DNA of 64,000 bases from Cyrtodaria siliqua (lineage: Eukaryota; Mollusca; Bivalvia; Adapedonta; Hiatellidae), in NCBI GenBank assembly GCA_037043455.1, contig JAWPHD010001222.1, forward strand, positions 186,001 through 250,000, written 5' to 3'. Below, piece after piece: positions 43,560-55,576 of the stretch. The first letter of the stretch is position 1. Each line of letters opens with the position of its first letter. A program made the position numbers and the translations under genes. Under the pieces are notes generated by a model that saw only the letters and a program-made list of their open reading frames with translations, ran no database searches and was not told the DNA's origin.

Positions 43560-44310
43560 CAACAGAACTCATCAGAACAACAGTACAATCACTACACAAT
43601 TGTCCATAGAACTCGTCAGAACAACAGTACAATCACTACACAATTGTCCATAGAACTCATCAGAACAACAGTAGAATCATTACACAATTGTCCATAGAAC
43701 TCACCAGAACAACAGTAGAATCACTACACAATTGTCCAAAGAACGCATCAGAACAACAGTAGAATCACTACACAATTGTCCATAGAACTCATCAGAACAA
43801 CAGTAGAATCACTACACAATTGTCCATAGAACTCATCAGAACAACAGTAGAATCACTACACAATTGTCCATAGAACTCATCAGAACAACAGTATAATCAC
43901 TACACAATTGCCCATAGAACGCATCAGAACAACAGTAGAATCACTACACAATTGTCCATAGAACGCATCAGAACAACAGTAGAATCAGTAGAATCACTAC
44001 ACAATTGTCCATAGAACTCATCAGAACAACAGTAGAATCACTACACAATTGTCCATAGAACTCATCAGAACAACAGTAGAATCACTACACAATTGTCCAT
44101 AGAACTCATCAGAACAACAGTAGAATCACTACACAATTGTCCATAGAATGCATCAGAACAACAGTACAATCACTACACAATTGTCCATAGAACTCATCAG
44201 AACAACAGTACAATCACTACACAATTGTCCATAGAACTCATCAGAACAACAGTACAATCACTACACAATTGTCCATAGAACTCATCAGAACAACAGTACA
44301 ATCACTACAT
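43560..44310 (+). repeat. 44-bp minisatellite, about 17 units
   Basis: The unit contains 'tccatagaactcatcagaac' and 'aacagtagaatcactacaca'. Copies are highly uniform; variants include 'gtacaatc', 'gaacgcatc' and one unit with a duplicated 'gtagaatca' near 43980. Units at the two ends share the 'gtacaatc' form. Confidence 0.95.
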
Positions 44311-44359
44311 AATATGCTGTTCCTGGCTTTATATATTTCGACCGAATTACTTGGTTCTG

Positions 44360-44540
44360 TTTGTTGTCACGTGACTATCCTTCGTGACCTCTAATAATCA
44401 GAGCAAAGTCGGCGGAGGAAGCTTTTGTTGTCACGTGACTATCCTTCGTGACCTAATAATTAGAGCAATTTCAGCAGAGGAAGCTTTTGTTGTCACGTGA
44501 CTATCTTTCGTGACCTCTAATTATTAGAGCACAGTCAGCA
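44360..44540 (+). repeat. Three ~75-bp direct repeats
   Basis: 'gttgtcacgtgactatcctt' starts a unit near 44362, 44427 and 44488. Each continues with 'cgtgacctcta' and 'agag(g)aagc'. It lies next to the 44-bp minisatellite. Confidence 0.75.
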
Positions 44541-44557
44541 AATGAAGACCAAGTAGT

Positions 44558-44860
44558 TTGTTCATGTTGAATTGTTGTTTAACAGCTCATCAAACACGAT
44601 GTTTATGTCATTTTGAGCCGCCCAGGAGAGAGGTGTACTTTTACTTTTTAATAGATGTATATGTTTATTTAACGTGTTCCGAGTATACACTCCGATATAC
44701 GGGACCGCCCTGTTTGTGTTCCTCATCCAACGAGGGAAAAGGTGTCTTGCCTAAGGACATACCAAAGTAACCCAGTAGCGCAAGCGAGGCTCGAACTCTT
44801 GACCTCCGGGTTCAGAGTTGAACGTGCTATCTAGTGGACCAACTCTAAAAGTGTTCAAAA
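44558..44860 (-). mobile_element. SINE-like element S2, diverged reversed copy with tRNA-like head
   Basis: 'gttgtttaacagctcatcaa', 'gagccgcccaggagagag' and 'gggaccgccc' are the reverse complement of S2 motifs. Further right, the minus strand reads a B-box-like 'gagttcgagcctcgc', so this copy may preserve the promoter end that the other two lack. Confidence 0.7.
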
Positions 44861-44964
44861 TATCAAAGTAATAATACTCTGCTTTGAGTATGGGATTTGC
44901 ATTCAACTGTATGTCAGTCATGCTTTTATTTGCCAATCTGCATAGTAATTTGTTCTGTTAAATA

Positions 44965-45170
44965 TTAACCCTTAACATGCTAAGAACAACCCTTAACAAG
45001 CTAAGAACAACTAGAATAGCCTTAACAACTATAAACCCATATCAGCCTGTGACAATTTCCGGCTGCTGATCAGTCTTTTCCACCAAAATACCCATTTGTC
45101 ACATAAATGGAATGGTCTTAATTCAAAGAAAGAACAGTCCATTATATATATGTAGCGGGCTAAGGGTTAA
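44965..45170 (+). mobile_element. MITE family M2, copy 3
   Basis: Starts 'ttaacccttaacatgctaag', with a small internal duplication of that start, and ends 'gcgggctaagggttaa'. These are the best inverted ends of the three M2 copies. Confidence 0.82.
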
Positions 45171-45174
45171 GAGA

Positions 45175-46985
45175 CCTTATCTTGAATAGGGATATATCTG
45201 GGCTAAATCTCAATGACGTCACATACTGAGTAAACCTCTCAATACGATGTCCGACATTATAAACCTATACTGTTGTATATATACATACCGTGTAAGTAAT
45301 GAACCATTTGTCCGAAATCATTGATCGTTTCAGTTCAACAGTATGCACAGACATATTAATAAACAGATAGGAAACTTGCTACCTTAACCAATGAAGTAAC
45401 CAAAATATCACGTGTCACCTTAACTTTTCCTATCTTATCTCTCCATTATTCACCGATTTTGATGAGAATACATCCAAAAGATTCACAGTGAATAGCAAAA
45501 TGGGATTATAATAATTTATGTTTATTTTCAAAATAAGAAATTGTATAAAAAAAATGTTTAAAGTTTAAAATGTCATCATTTTTCGCTTTTCTCTTTGAAA
45601 TCAATGTTTTGACATAGTCAAAGTTTCCATCAAACTCCGTTTTGGCTCTCAATGTAAGAGAAAACAAAATGCTATCATTGGAAAGAAAATTAAATTTGTG
45701 ATGGTATTTGGCTTGAATGAAACTTGTATCTATAAAACTCTTTATGATATGTATGTTTAAAGTTGGGAAATATTTTGTGAAATTTCCGAACTGTGCCACT
45801 TGAAATTTACACAATTTTCATAGTGTCCAATCTATTTGTTATTAGGTCTGTGCAGTATGTAAGATCGAGCCCTATTGGTCTGAATGTGTTTTCAATCTAG
45901 GTACAAACATGGTAGGTCAACGTTCCTATTGAAAACTTATTGAAAACAAACGTTGCGGAACACTAACTGTTCAACACTGACTGTTCAATGTCATAATTGC
46001 GCTTGTCGAACATTGTAGGAGAGTCTATATCACATGACCGGTAAAACCCATGAGAGGCCTTTTCCGGAGTAAGTATATTATTATTATACATACTTCCTCC
46101 CATTTTGTAATAAATTAAGTTTTACCTGATTAGATTATACTATATATCCAATTGTCTGTTAAATCTTTGTGCCGATGTTGAAGAATCGGTACACAATTAA
46201 GACCTGCACAGAAATAATAAAAACAGTTTCTTTTTAGATCTGTGACAAAAGCAGTATTTAATTTGAGAGAGAGCACAATAGAAATGTTTCAACATATGTC
46301 GACAGCAAAGCTGTTTTATTAACTGTACAGTAATGTCCGTGATGTCAGCGATTATGTTGTGTTTTACACTTAAGTTTAATTGTGATAATGATGGTAGTTA
46401 GATCCTGTTTAGTGTTACATGATTTGTTCATTGATCGGAGTGGAGTTGTCAGGTGGTTAGATGATTGGTGTGCATATTGATGATCTCCCTCCATCCTCAT
46501 CGGTGCTTGAGATGAGACCATGAACCGAGGTCCCCTGTATGCTTAATGATACGTAAAACAAGTTTGTACAATTGTGTATGGTTAACTGTTCAGTATTGTT
46601 TGGAGCGCATGTTTTAAATCACGTAATGCAATACGTATTTTTATAATGCTAAGATTTATTTTTGATAAACTGATATACAATATGCAATACTATCTGTGAT
46701 AAATGAATGCTTTTTGAATGTGTTAAATGATGTTAGATGTATATTAAATAAATAATTTAAAAAAAAAATCGATTTGTTTGCAATTTATAGCCCAGATGCG
46801 GAGTCCCTGAAGTTTTCAGCTCCTTCAAATGCCGGGATCCATAATGCCACAGGCTTTCATTACGATTGTATAGAGAAAGAAGGATAGAGAGACGAACATA
46901 TAGTGTTATAGTGTATGTCTAAATACACTGTAACGCTATCGCTTCTCTCTATCTCCTAGTGTAGGTCTAAATACACTGTAAATAT
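45175..46985. other. Intergenic, no gene seen
   Basis: AT-rich. A minus-strand frame of 102 codons (45506-45814) has no recognisable domain. 'tctaaatacactgtaa' is repeated at 46918-46933 and 46970-46985. Confidence 0.45.
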
Positions 46986-46994
46986 AGATACAAA

Positions 46995-47325
46995 AATCGA
47001 ACAGGAAAAGCAACATTCAAGGACGACTGTCAACCACAAACACACACAGAAACAAAGAACAAATTTAAAGATGAATAAATAGCCAAATAAGACGTCACAA
47101 ACACTAAATGGTTGACAATATATGGCTACCGTCTTGGAACGGTCAGTGGCAAAAATGGCCGCTATGGTTTAAACCATGTTCTAGGGTGCACCAAACCTCA
47201 CACCCTACTGTCAACCCAATAAAACGGGACAGTGTAAATCGAGAAATACCCGCCATGAACTATTGTCTAACCAGCAAGGCAGCATTAATAGGCAATATAA
47301 GTAAAACACAAACATGCTCGTGAAT
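46995..47325 (+). repeat. Penelope-element flanking repeat, copy A (plus orientation)
   Basis: Words in order: 'aggaaaagcaacattcaagg', 'ggttgacaatatatggctac', 'cggtcagtggcaaaaatggc', 'gggtgcaccaaacctcacac' and 'ccgccatgaactattgtcta'. The same order occurs reversed at 50400-50690 and partly at 50036-50260. Confidence 0.82.
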
Positions 47326-47524
47326 ATATAAATACAAAAAAAAAATAGCCTAGAAAGCCACAAAGAAGGTACTCAGTGACTTGGCAGAAGCCAGAGCAAC
47401 AAGAGAATAAACCATTGAGGGAACGACAAGACAAGACTGCAGGCAAACACCAAACGTCACCGTCATTTTGGGCTTTAGGTAGACGTCATCATAAGGTCCA
47501 CAGCCTGTCCGGACTTCGCACAAT

Positions 47525-48990
47525 TAAAGAGGAAAGCATAGTGGCGAACTTGAAATGGGTCCACCACCAATAATTGCAGTGCGTTGCAAAATTATAGGGT
47601 CATAACCTCTTTTGATAAACCTTTTAACAAGTTTAACAAAGATAGTATGAAAGTGATCATGACCAAGGACACGAAGTTTGTAAATCACGTCACCATAGAA
47701 GTCAGGTTGTGATAGTCCTTGTCGCAGAAGTGTTCTTAAATTACTTTTATATTTGAAAAGAAGCTCTGGGTTACGATAATACAATTTTGCAAAGGTTTTA
47801 CGAAGTTTATGGTAACGGTAACCCTGATGGAGTAGCTTTTTAGTTATACAAAGATTACGAATATTAAAGTCCGCAACTCGAGTACAAGCTCTAGAAAAAC
47901 GAATAAGTTGCTCGGGGAACATCCCCGTCTAAATGGGGGATAATTAACAATATCAAAATTAAATTCATCTGTCTTGTCATAGATTTTTCTAATTATTTCA
48001 CCATTTTCAATGCAGATATGTAAATCAAGAAAAAAAGCGTTAGTATCAGAAATATTAGCTTTGTTGAGTTGAAGTTCTTTAGGGTATATATTATTAACCA
48101 TAGTAGAAAAGAAAGGTTGTCAATGTTTAATATGTCACCCAGACACCGAGAGGTGTCATCAAAGGCCTCAATAACATCTTCCTGGGTATCTGGTGAAAGA
48201 CTCAACATGAAATCTCTTTCATAGCAATATAAAACAAATCTGCGACAACGGGTGCACAGTTCGTACCCATAGGGATACCAACAATTTGTCTCTAAACGTA
48301 AATATAGCTGACGAAAATATTATCTAATAGGAAGATGAGTGCTTCACAAACTTCTTGGCAAGTCCACATAGTGTAATTTTCTAAACTGCCGTTAGTAAAA
48401 AACGCTTTAATATTATTACAGGCCAAAAATGAAGTATTTCCCTTTGCTAATGTTTTTTTTAATAAGAGCAATAAGCTCGTCTTTGATAAGGTGATACGGT
48501 AAGGTTTTATATAGTGTAGATAAGTCATAAGTGCTAATAGATGAAACTTGACATTTATTGCAAATGTTATCAAGAACGTCTGAATTTTTAATAGAACAAA
48601 ACAAATTAATCACAGAGTTTTCATATGTTGTATCACAATATTATTTAACGTGATCTTTAACGGCAGTAAGACAAGAAGTTAAAAATTTGGAGATGTTTGT
48701 GAATTCGAAATAAAGCGCGCCTTGTACGGATTTTTATATAATTTAGGAATCCAGTACATAGTTGGCAGTTTGTTCTGCTTTTCGTCTACCACAGCATTGA
48801 AAGTAGTGCACCGAGTGATATGTGTGGAAACAACATCATCCTCAGTAGAATGAACTGGAGTATACGATTTAGTGCTACCGAGTCCCAGAGATAAAACATT
48901 GACGCAATGTAGGCGTCAAACAATAATTACATTATTAGCTGCTTTATCGACAATATCTCTGCTTCTCTATCCTCTTTCTAAGAGAGAAGA
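47525..48990 (-). pseudogene. Penelope-like reverse transcriptase, degenerate
   Basis: Frame fragments on the minus strand, 5' to 3': 'VVDKAANNVIIV', 'DEKQNKLPTMYWIPKLYKNP', 'STYDLSTLYKTLPYHLIKDE', 'GIPMGTNCAPVVADL', 'DDTSRCLGDILNIDN', 'YPKELQLNKANISDTNAFFL', and a C-terminal 'LLHQGYRYHKLRKTFAKLYY'. These are the finger, palm and thumb blocks of a mollusc reverse transcriptase family that I place near Penelope-like elements. The catalytic YxDD box reads CLGD, so the second metal-binding region is lost, and several frameshifts divide the gene. No endonuclease domain was recognised. The family placement is recollection, not a search. Confidence 0.75.
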
Positions 48991-48999
48991 AGGGGTGGT

Positions 49000-50030
49000 G
49001 TTATATTCTGTACAAAGATATTTAAAAAGAGATAGGTTATAGTATACATATATATTTATTTAAATATATGACTATCTCCTCTCTATCCTTTCTAAGTGAG
49101 ATAGTGTTATATTGTGTCTATATATAAGTTCATGTGTATTGTATGTCTTATTTAAGGATGTGTAGATGCGCAATAAGTATTTTGGTTTCATCTCATCAGC
49201 GGGGGCCACATAGAGGGTAATCAGGTAAAAAAAAAACACGCACAAAGTTCATGTGAATGATTATGATTCAAATTTGGTATGGTCATTTATGGACTCGAGG
49301 CACAACATATATAAAACTGGGTTTGACCTCCTGCATAAAGGGGCCGCCCCTCTACAACAATGTTTGTATCTACACGAGGTTATGATATATGCTAATTTTT
49401 CTAGCCTGGTGTATAGTATTTGCATACTAGCAGTAGGCCTAACTGGAAGACTGTATTGTCGTCGCAGTGCAAAATTCAAATAAAGGCATAATTTCGTCTG
49501 TGTTTGTATATATCGTTTATCACTTTACATGTTGAGTAACGTCTTATATAGCCCAGGGTTATGCTTTATCGGATCGAGTTATTGAAGTTCGACGTTTAAA
49601 GCATCCAAGCAGGCTTTGTGTAGAACGTCTAGTCCGGCCTGATATAGATATACGAGCGCATCTTTCAAACATCTTTAAGTTAATACATTTTCTGACGCAC
49701 CAGGTGTTTTCAGATTTTCAATTATACAAATCTCCATATTCTTGGTATTGACCTCAACAATGTTCCCATGTATGTCGTGATAGGTCAAGTTCATATTGAC
49801 ACGTCGTATATATACAGTCTGTGCATTCTAAACAATACAAATCTAGTTGCTTCGTCTGTGTTTGCTTTGAGAGAAACAACATCAAACATCCTAGCTGTTC
49901 ATGTATCAGTTCAACCATTGTCAAATCAAGGGCCAGAAAGTTCGATACACCATGAAGCATAGCGTTAAACTGATCCAATGGCAAGATATGCACATTTAAA
50001 TGAGATATCACAAGGGACACTAAGGTATCC
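49000..50030. other. Upstream part of the Penelope-like element, no clear gene
   Basis: It has 'tctctatcctttctaa' words near 48966 and 49083 and an A-rich stretch near 49227. Open frames on either strand (49253-49483, 49754-50140) lack a recognised domain. The right end merges with flanking repeat copy B. Confidence 0.4.
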
Positions 50031-50035
50031 TTTGA

Positions 50036-50260
50036 CATAGCAGGGTAAGTGTGAGGTTTGGTGCACCATAGATTACCTGGTTTAAACCCCAGCGACCTTT
50101 TTTGCCACTGACCGTTCCAAGGCGGTAGCCGTATTGTCAACCCTTTTGTGTTTGTGATGTCTAATTTGGCATTTTTTAAATCTTTAAATGTGTTCTTTGT
50201 TTCTGTGTGTGTTTGTGATTGACTGACGTCCTTGAATGCTACTTTTCCTGTTCGATTTTG
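50036..50260 (-). repeat. Penelope-element flanking repeat, copy B
   Basis: Contains 'gtgaggtttggtgcacc', 'tttttgccactgaccgttcc' and 'gtttgtgatgtctaatttgg', the reverse complement of the copy at 46995-47325. The end beyond the gene-proximal boundary differs. Confidence 0.8.
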
Positions 50261-50399
50261 TATACCATTTGTTGGACAGTGTCTACAGGTAAAGTCCCGT
50301 ATACTGTGGCTAGTTTTTGTAGTCAGGGTGCTTTATATAACCAGCTCATATATTACGCTTTCTGGTGCACGTGTACTTTTATCTTTGTGTTTTACTTAT

Positions 50400-50690
50400 A
50401 TTGCCTATTAATGCTGCCTTGTTGGTTAGAGAATAGTTCATGGCGGGGATTTCTTTATTTACACTGTCCCGTTTTATTGGGTTCACAATAGGGTAAGTGT
50501 GAGGTTTGGTGCACCCTAGAACCTGGTTTAAACCCCCGCGGCCTTTTTTGCCACTGAACATTCCAAGGTGGTAGCCCTATTGTCAACCCTTTTGTGTTTG
50601 TGATGTCTTATTTGGCCTTTTATTCATCTTTAAATTTGTTCTATGTGTGTTTGTGGTTGACTGTCGTCCTTGAATGCTGCTTTTCCTGTC
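50400..50690 (-). repeat. Penelope-element flanking repeat, copy C
   Basis: Contains 'atattgcctattaatgctgc', 'gtgaggtttggtgcacccta', 'tttttgccactgaacattcc' and 'gaatgctgcttttcctgtc'. It is in direct orientation with copy B and inverted relative to copy A. It abuts the end of the NACHT pseudogene. Confidence 0.82.
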
Positions 50691-50889
50691 TATATTTATA
50701 TAGAACTTTTAGAGATTTTATAGTGTTTATATTTGTATGAATCAGGTGTTTCATGTTCTCGGCTTGGTGGACCTTTTATAATAAAGTCTTCAAGGCAAAA
50801 CTTGATGTCAGGGTAACCATTAAGCATACTCTTCTTAACACAGTCAAGAGCAATGTCCTGTAAAAACTCTGCGAGAGTTGCCTGCGAAA

Positions 50890-52394
50890 AAAATAAAAAT
50901 AAAGGAACAGATTGTCCGTACTCCTGTAATGCGGATCACTGGAAACCACATCTCTGATTTGCTCTGACAGTCTGCATGCTGTCTCAGGTTCCATTCCACT
51001 GACAAACACAAATACTGTTGACATCACTCACACCTTATTGACCGTGCTGCAGATGTGGAACACGCGTTTAACAATGACATCTAACGAGTTCGTATTTACA
51101 GAAATAAATACAGCAGCCAGAATTCCTGAACAGTTTTGTGTAAAAACGATAAGCGCTTCAATTTCGATGTACAGTCGGTTGTAACTTTACTCTGCGACAA
51201 GATTCCAACTTCCAAGCAAACGGCTATTTCTTCTTCGGAGACACCATAAATCTCCGCTTTTGAATGTTCAAATACCAAAGATGCTTCTCGGTTTTCATTG
51301 AATAATGTTTTGAATGATAATCGTGCGAGAGAATGTAACAAAATTTGAACTCCTGGTATTTCACTTTTCGTTCCAAACATTTTGGTAGGCTTAATTTTAA
51401 TTGTGTCCGTTCATTTAAATATGTTTGTTCCATGTTCTTTAACTTCCCACGTTTAGACGCTGTTCTGCCATTTCAAACAGTAGATTTACCATTTCACCAT
51501 AAATTTCGCATTGCGAATCCCCAACAGTTTTCGATCGCTCCAGACAAACAAGCTGCTTTAATATTACAGGTATTGTTATCAGTTGGTTCAAATTCTTATC
51601 ATTTAGTTCCTGTTCAAATTCCTCAGGAGATTTATCCCAACCAGATGTTTTATTTAGTTGCGTTACAACAGATTGTATAAGTTTCCTTGAGGAGTCATCG
51701 TCTAGTCCTATTAGCTGTACATGTTGATCGATATCAGACGTTTTCAGTCAGTATTTCCAACTTTCGCGGACGTGCGGTGTAACAGCAACGGTACAGCTGT
51801 TCATATTCTCTCTACTAGGAAGTCCCTTGCTGGCTTGAGTTTGCTGCTTTGATGGCGACCATTCATCTAGACCATCAAGGATAACGAGGCATGGTTCGTC
51901 CTCCATTATTTCTGCCAATATAGTATGATATTTGGAGGGCAGTAACTGTTTATTTATGATTTCTAAAACATCACCTTCTGACAAAGCCTCTCGAAGTGAA
52001 ATGAAAAAAAGGAAATCAAATCTCTGCATTTCCTTTTCATCTAAAGACAGTTGTGATTTTCCACACGAAGAATTTTTCACGCCGCGTTGGTCGTTTAGAA
52101 TGTGTCATGCACCACAGTGTTATCATCCTCGTGCACATTATACTCTTGCCCGTGCCAGCTTCTCCACTTATGTATATTTTTCTACAGGAAATATCATTTT
52201 TCTGGAAAATGTCATGATAAGTCTTTACTGGTTTGCCTTTTTCTTTCGATGTTTTCAGCAGGTCTACCAGTATCATGGGTGGCTGCACATTGTACATATA
52301 AATCATCAATATTGATATCCAAGTTTGGCACAAGTGGTGAAATGGGTGTGGTCACATAATCTGCCATATATTTGTTAATAAGGTGTTTCTTCAA
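50890..52394 (-). pseudogene. NACHT domain exon, frameshifted
   Basis: Order of recognisable blocks: 'YMADYVTTPISPLVPN'; P-loop 'GEAGTGKS' (about 52175); 'FDFLFFISLREALSEGD'; Walker B 'LDGLDEWS' (about 51865); 'CTVAVT' (sensor 1); 'IPVILKQLVCL' and 'CEIYGEMVDLLFEMAE' (winged-helix region); 'LSFKTLFNENREASLVF'; 'SFLHKTVQEF'; and 'VFVFVSGMEPETA'. Each block is typical, yet they lie in different frames. The P-loop Lys and Ser and the Walker B acids are retained. Confidence 0.8.
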
Positions 52395-52721
52395 CTCTGT
52401 TGATAAAACAGTTTTAACAATTATATTATTGTATAATAATTATACTATATTTTATATTTTACTATTTTTTAATGATCAAAACAAAACAGAAGAGTTTCAT
52501 AGACCTCGAAGCATGACTGGATTTGTATCACTTCACTTTTCTTTTCAGTGGCGTTGATTTTTTCATATGTGGGGGATAACAATAAATTTAGTCCGTACAT
52601 GAAATCTAGTGTTAGTTTACGAGAAAATGCTATTGAAGTATTAAGGAACAACTCGCGTTGATTTAATTGTACATCTTGCACATATACGTTCACCATTCTC
52701 GATAAATCGTAAAAACAAATA

Positions 52722-53257
52722 CCTTACGCTTATATAAATTGTATGTCTTTTTTGACATCTCTGTTAAGGCAACGTTATCTTTGTTTCTATAATCTGGCCG
52801 CCGTTGCAGTGTCTGCCTTTGTTCCAATGGAATCCAGTTGTTGGCTTATTGTTGCTTCAACACGCTTCGTCATTTCAATGCCAGCTGTGTTGATATATCC
52901 AACTGCATTCTGCACCTCAGTTTTAATTTCGTCCGTTTGTATTTGGCTTTTAGATTTCAATGCTTCTACTGCCTCTTGATGTTTCATTTCTAGTGCTTTA
53001 CTAGCTTCAGCGCCAGTGCTTTCTAACTTTTGTGCCTGAAACCTTCTAATTGCAACGACTCGAATTCGACTTATTTTTTGCTTTCCTACTGTTTGAATCA
53101 TTTCAGCACCAGTTAAATTAAGCATATCGACTTGTGTTTCGCCCTCTGATTGTAATGTCTCTAATGCCTCTTGCGTCATCGCCTGTATTGCCTGTAGGGC
53201 ATCGGCACGTGCGTTGTGTGCATCATCATCTGTTATAGACAAAGACACGTTCTTGAT
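52722..53257 (-). pseudogene. Coiled-coil exon of the NACHT-type gene
   Basis: Begins in phase after 'cattttcag' with 'IKNVSLSITDDDAHN' and continues as a 150-residue helical stretch rich in A, E, Q and K ('ALQAIQAMTQEALETLQSEG'). The frame stops at 52787; in another frame 'DNVALTEMSKKTYNLYKRK' continues to a donor 'gtattt'. One frame change is therefore required. Confidence 0.72.
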
Positions 53258-53958
53258 CTGAAAATGAAGTTTGAGTTCATTTAAATTTGAACAAACTTGC
53301 TATCCCATGATGTCTGGATTTAGACTTTCTTTTCACCATGTATAATACGATACGTCATCGACTACCCGCCTAGCATACTTTTATTAATCAAAAAACTAAA
53401 ACTACTGATCTGCAGATAGCAATACAGACAAAGAAATAATTCACGTGTCGTCAAAATGTACGTGCACAAATCTGAAAGAGCTGCAATCGATATATTGTCA
53501 AGATATATAAATTAATAAAACAATTTGATTTAAACAAGTTTTACCTTAAAACCGTATTTATTATTTTATATTGCGCATACAAATGGTACATGACGCTTTT
53601 AAGGTATAAAAGGAGAAATCTGCAAATCGTCGAACACTATAAATACAAAAATATTGCAGTCTCGGTTTGACTGAGACTGTTCATGAACGGTAGTAAAAAG
53701 TGATTGCTACTGTTCATGCCCTCTAGCCCGGGTTGAGCAGAAATGCCAATAGTACATATGTGTTACGACTTTCAAACTAGAATTATCCAGGACCAGCCAA
53801 TATAATTGAACTATTTGGAAATTGATTTTCATCATCTACAACAATTGAAATAATCATAAATATTTCTCTTCTGGACTGAGAAATATGCCCATTCCAGTCG
53901 TGTATACTGATAACCGGGTATATCAAAACTAAATAAGGTAACAATTGTTAAATCTTAC

Positions 53959-54117
53959 TTGGTTCAGTTTGACTACTGCTTCCTTGGTGCGTTTATCCTT
54001 ATCCAGACATTGAGGATCTTGCAACATCGTAACCATAGTATCGATGTATGCGCTCAAGTCTGTGTCTGTCACACGGACGTCTGGAGAGTGGAGGACTTTG
54101 TTACGGATATCACGGAC
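53959..54117 (-). CDS. HEPN-domain exon of the NACHT-type gene
   Basis: 53 intact codons with phase-0 AG/GT borders. 'VRDIRNKVLHSPDVRVTD' is the R.xxxxH-type helix of DZIP3-like HEPN domains, followed by 'YIDTMVTMLQDP' and 'TKEAVVKLNQ'. The arginine and histidine expected in this helix are present. This exon is undamaged although later ones are broken. Confidence 0.8.
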
Positions 54118-54119
54118 CT

Positions 54120-54505
54120 AAACACAAAATACAATAAAACAAAATTATAAAAGTAGAACAGGAAATGTAGCATTCAAAGACCACAGTCAACCCAAACTAT
54201 GCATATAAACAATCAACAATTAAAAGGTTAAAAGGCAAGGTATATAACATCACAAACTTCAGAACATTTAAAACTGATATCGAATCGAATGTAAGGTTAC
54301 TGAAATTTAAGGTTAACCGCTGGGCTACCGTGATTATCCTCCGAGGCAAAGATCAAGCTTGTACGTACAGACATTCCCCTTTGGAAAAACTGTGCGCCTT
54401 AGCTAACATGCGTTGTATTTAAACATTTTAGTCATTCAGTTTGTCCACCTTTCCGTTAATTTAAATTTAAACATCGTCTTCTCACACACCACATAGTTGG
54501 CAGCG
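54120..54505. other. Upstream of the HEPN exon, no exon recognised
   Basis: AT-rich. An N-terminal exon of the NACHT gene is expected upstream, but none is convincing here. A fragment resembling the Penelope flanking repeat ('aggaaatgtagcattcaaag') lies near 54160. Confidence 0.45.
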
Positions 54506-54511
54506 TCAATA

Positions 54512-54790
54512 TTTGTTGTATACACTATATTCCAAGTTTGAATTGTCATACACTATATTCCAAGTTTGAATTGTCATACACTATATTCCAAGTTTGAATT
54601 GTCATACACTATATTCCAAGTTTGAATTGGCATACACTATATTCCAAGTTTGAATTGTCATACACTATATTCAAAGATACACTATATTCCAAGTTTGAAT
54701 TGTCATACACTATATTCCAAGTTTGAATTGTCATACACTATATTCCAAGTTTGAATTGTCATACACTATATTCCAAGTTTGAATAGGCAG
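54512..54790 (+). repeat. 28-bp minisatellite, about 10 units
   Basis: The unit contains 'gtcatacactatattccaag' then 'tttgaatt'. One unit is shortened near 54665. Copies are nearly identical. Confidence 0.94.
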
Positions 54791-54799
54791 ATATTCTTA

Positions 54800-55425
54800 T
54801 TTGTGTTCTCAGCGACGTTGGACATATAATTAAGGTCTTCTGTGCTGGAAGACCGTATGTCAAATATCTACGGTCCCGCTGCCCTTAAACTAAGCATGCA
54901 CGCACCTTTACCTTGCACGGATCAGTAGGAAAAAGGACCAGCGTTCTAGCTGTAGGCATATGATCTCATTATACCAGTATATATGTCAAGTTAAGACCAG
55001 TAAGACACCTGAGTTTTATCTTTGGGGTCAACTTGTCAAATATAAAGGTCAAATATTTGTTCAGTCTGGTTTTAAAATGACAGGGTTTATATTCAAACGT
55101 ATTAGCCAATGCGACATGGCATATATCCAAGGTAAACGTTATATAACACTGAAAATAATAGTCAGCAATGATGAAATGATCCTTTGAGAAAGCGTGTACA
55201 AATAAAGTTTCAGTGTTGCTGAGTATGGTCCCACTCCCTACGGTAATGTGGGTTACGAAACACACAGAATATGTGTAAGACGAATTAAATGAAATATTCT
55301 TAATCATTTCACTGTTGGAATGACTACAGTTCTATGTAACCCCGTTTTTCTAAGTATTAACGTTAGCAACTCACAATAATCAACAGGCTGAAGTAGCATG
55401 TAAACTTACGATGTCCGTCGTTCTT
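54800..55425. other. Intergenic, no gene seen
   Basis: Open frames on both strands of 54960-55307 have no recognised domain. No repeat was recognised. Confidence 0.4.
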
Positions 55426-55429
55426 CGTC

Positions 55430-55540
55430 GTCCGTCTCACTTTAAACTGCAGCCAAACCTTGGACATAACTTGAAAGGTGATGACCTATGTTCATGAAAC
55501 TTCAAGCACATATTCAACTTACAACTTACATAACCCTCAT

Positions 55541-55576
<36 letters not shown>

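Larger units (their letters stand above)
50696..54117 (-). pseudogene. HEPN / coiled-coil / NACHT (NLR-type) gene, multiply frameshifted
   Basis: Parts on the minus strand, 5' to 3': a DZIP3-like HEPN exon (54117-53959); a coiled-coil exon (53257 to about 52722); a NACHT exon (52394 to about 50890) with Walker A 'ISGEAGTGKS' and Walker B 'LVILDGLDEWS'; and a last open piece (50883-50696) 'ATLAEFLQDIALDCVKKSML'. Such proteins are innate-immunity NTPases expanded in molluscs. Frame changes are needed near 52780, 52290, 52080, 51775, 51445, 51385 and 51115. A noisy assembly is the alternative, but ENDOV and KLHL exons nearby are clean, so decay is favoured. The N-terminus upstream of the HEPN exon was not found. 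Confidence 0.78.

Noticed and set aside
45506..45814. Minus-strand frame of 102 codons
   Set aside because: AT-rich, Phe/Lys/Asn-biased, no domain or splice context recognised.
53959..54150. Plus-strand frame over the HEPN exon
   Set aside because: Shadow of the minus-strand exon, which has family similarity and proper splice sites.
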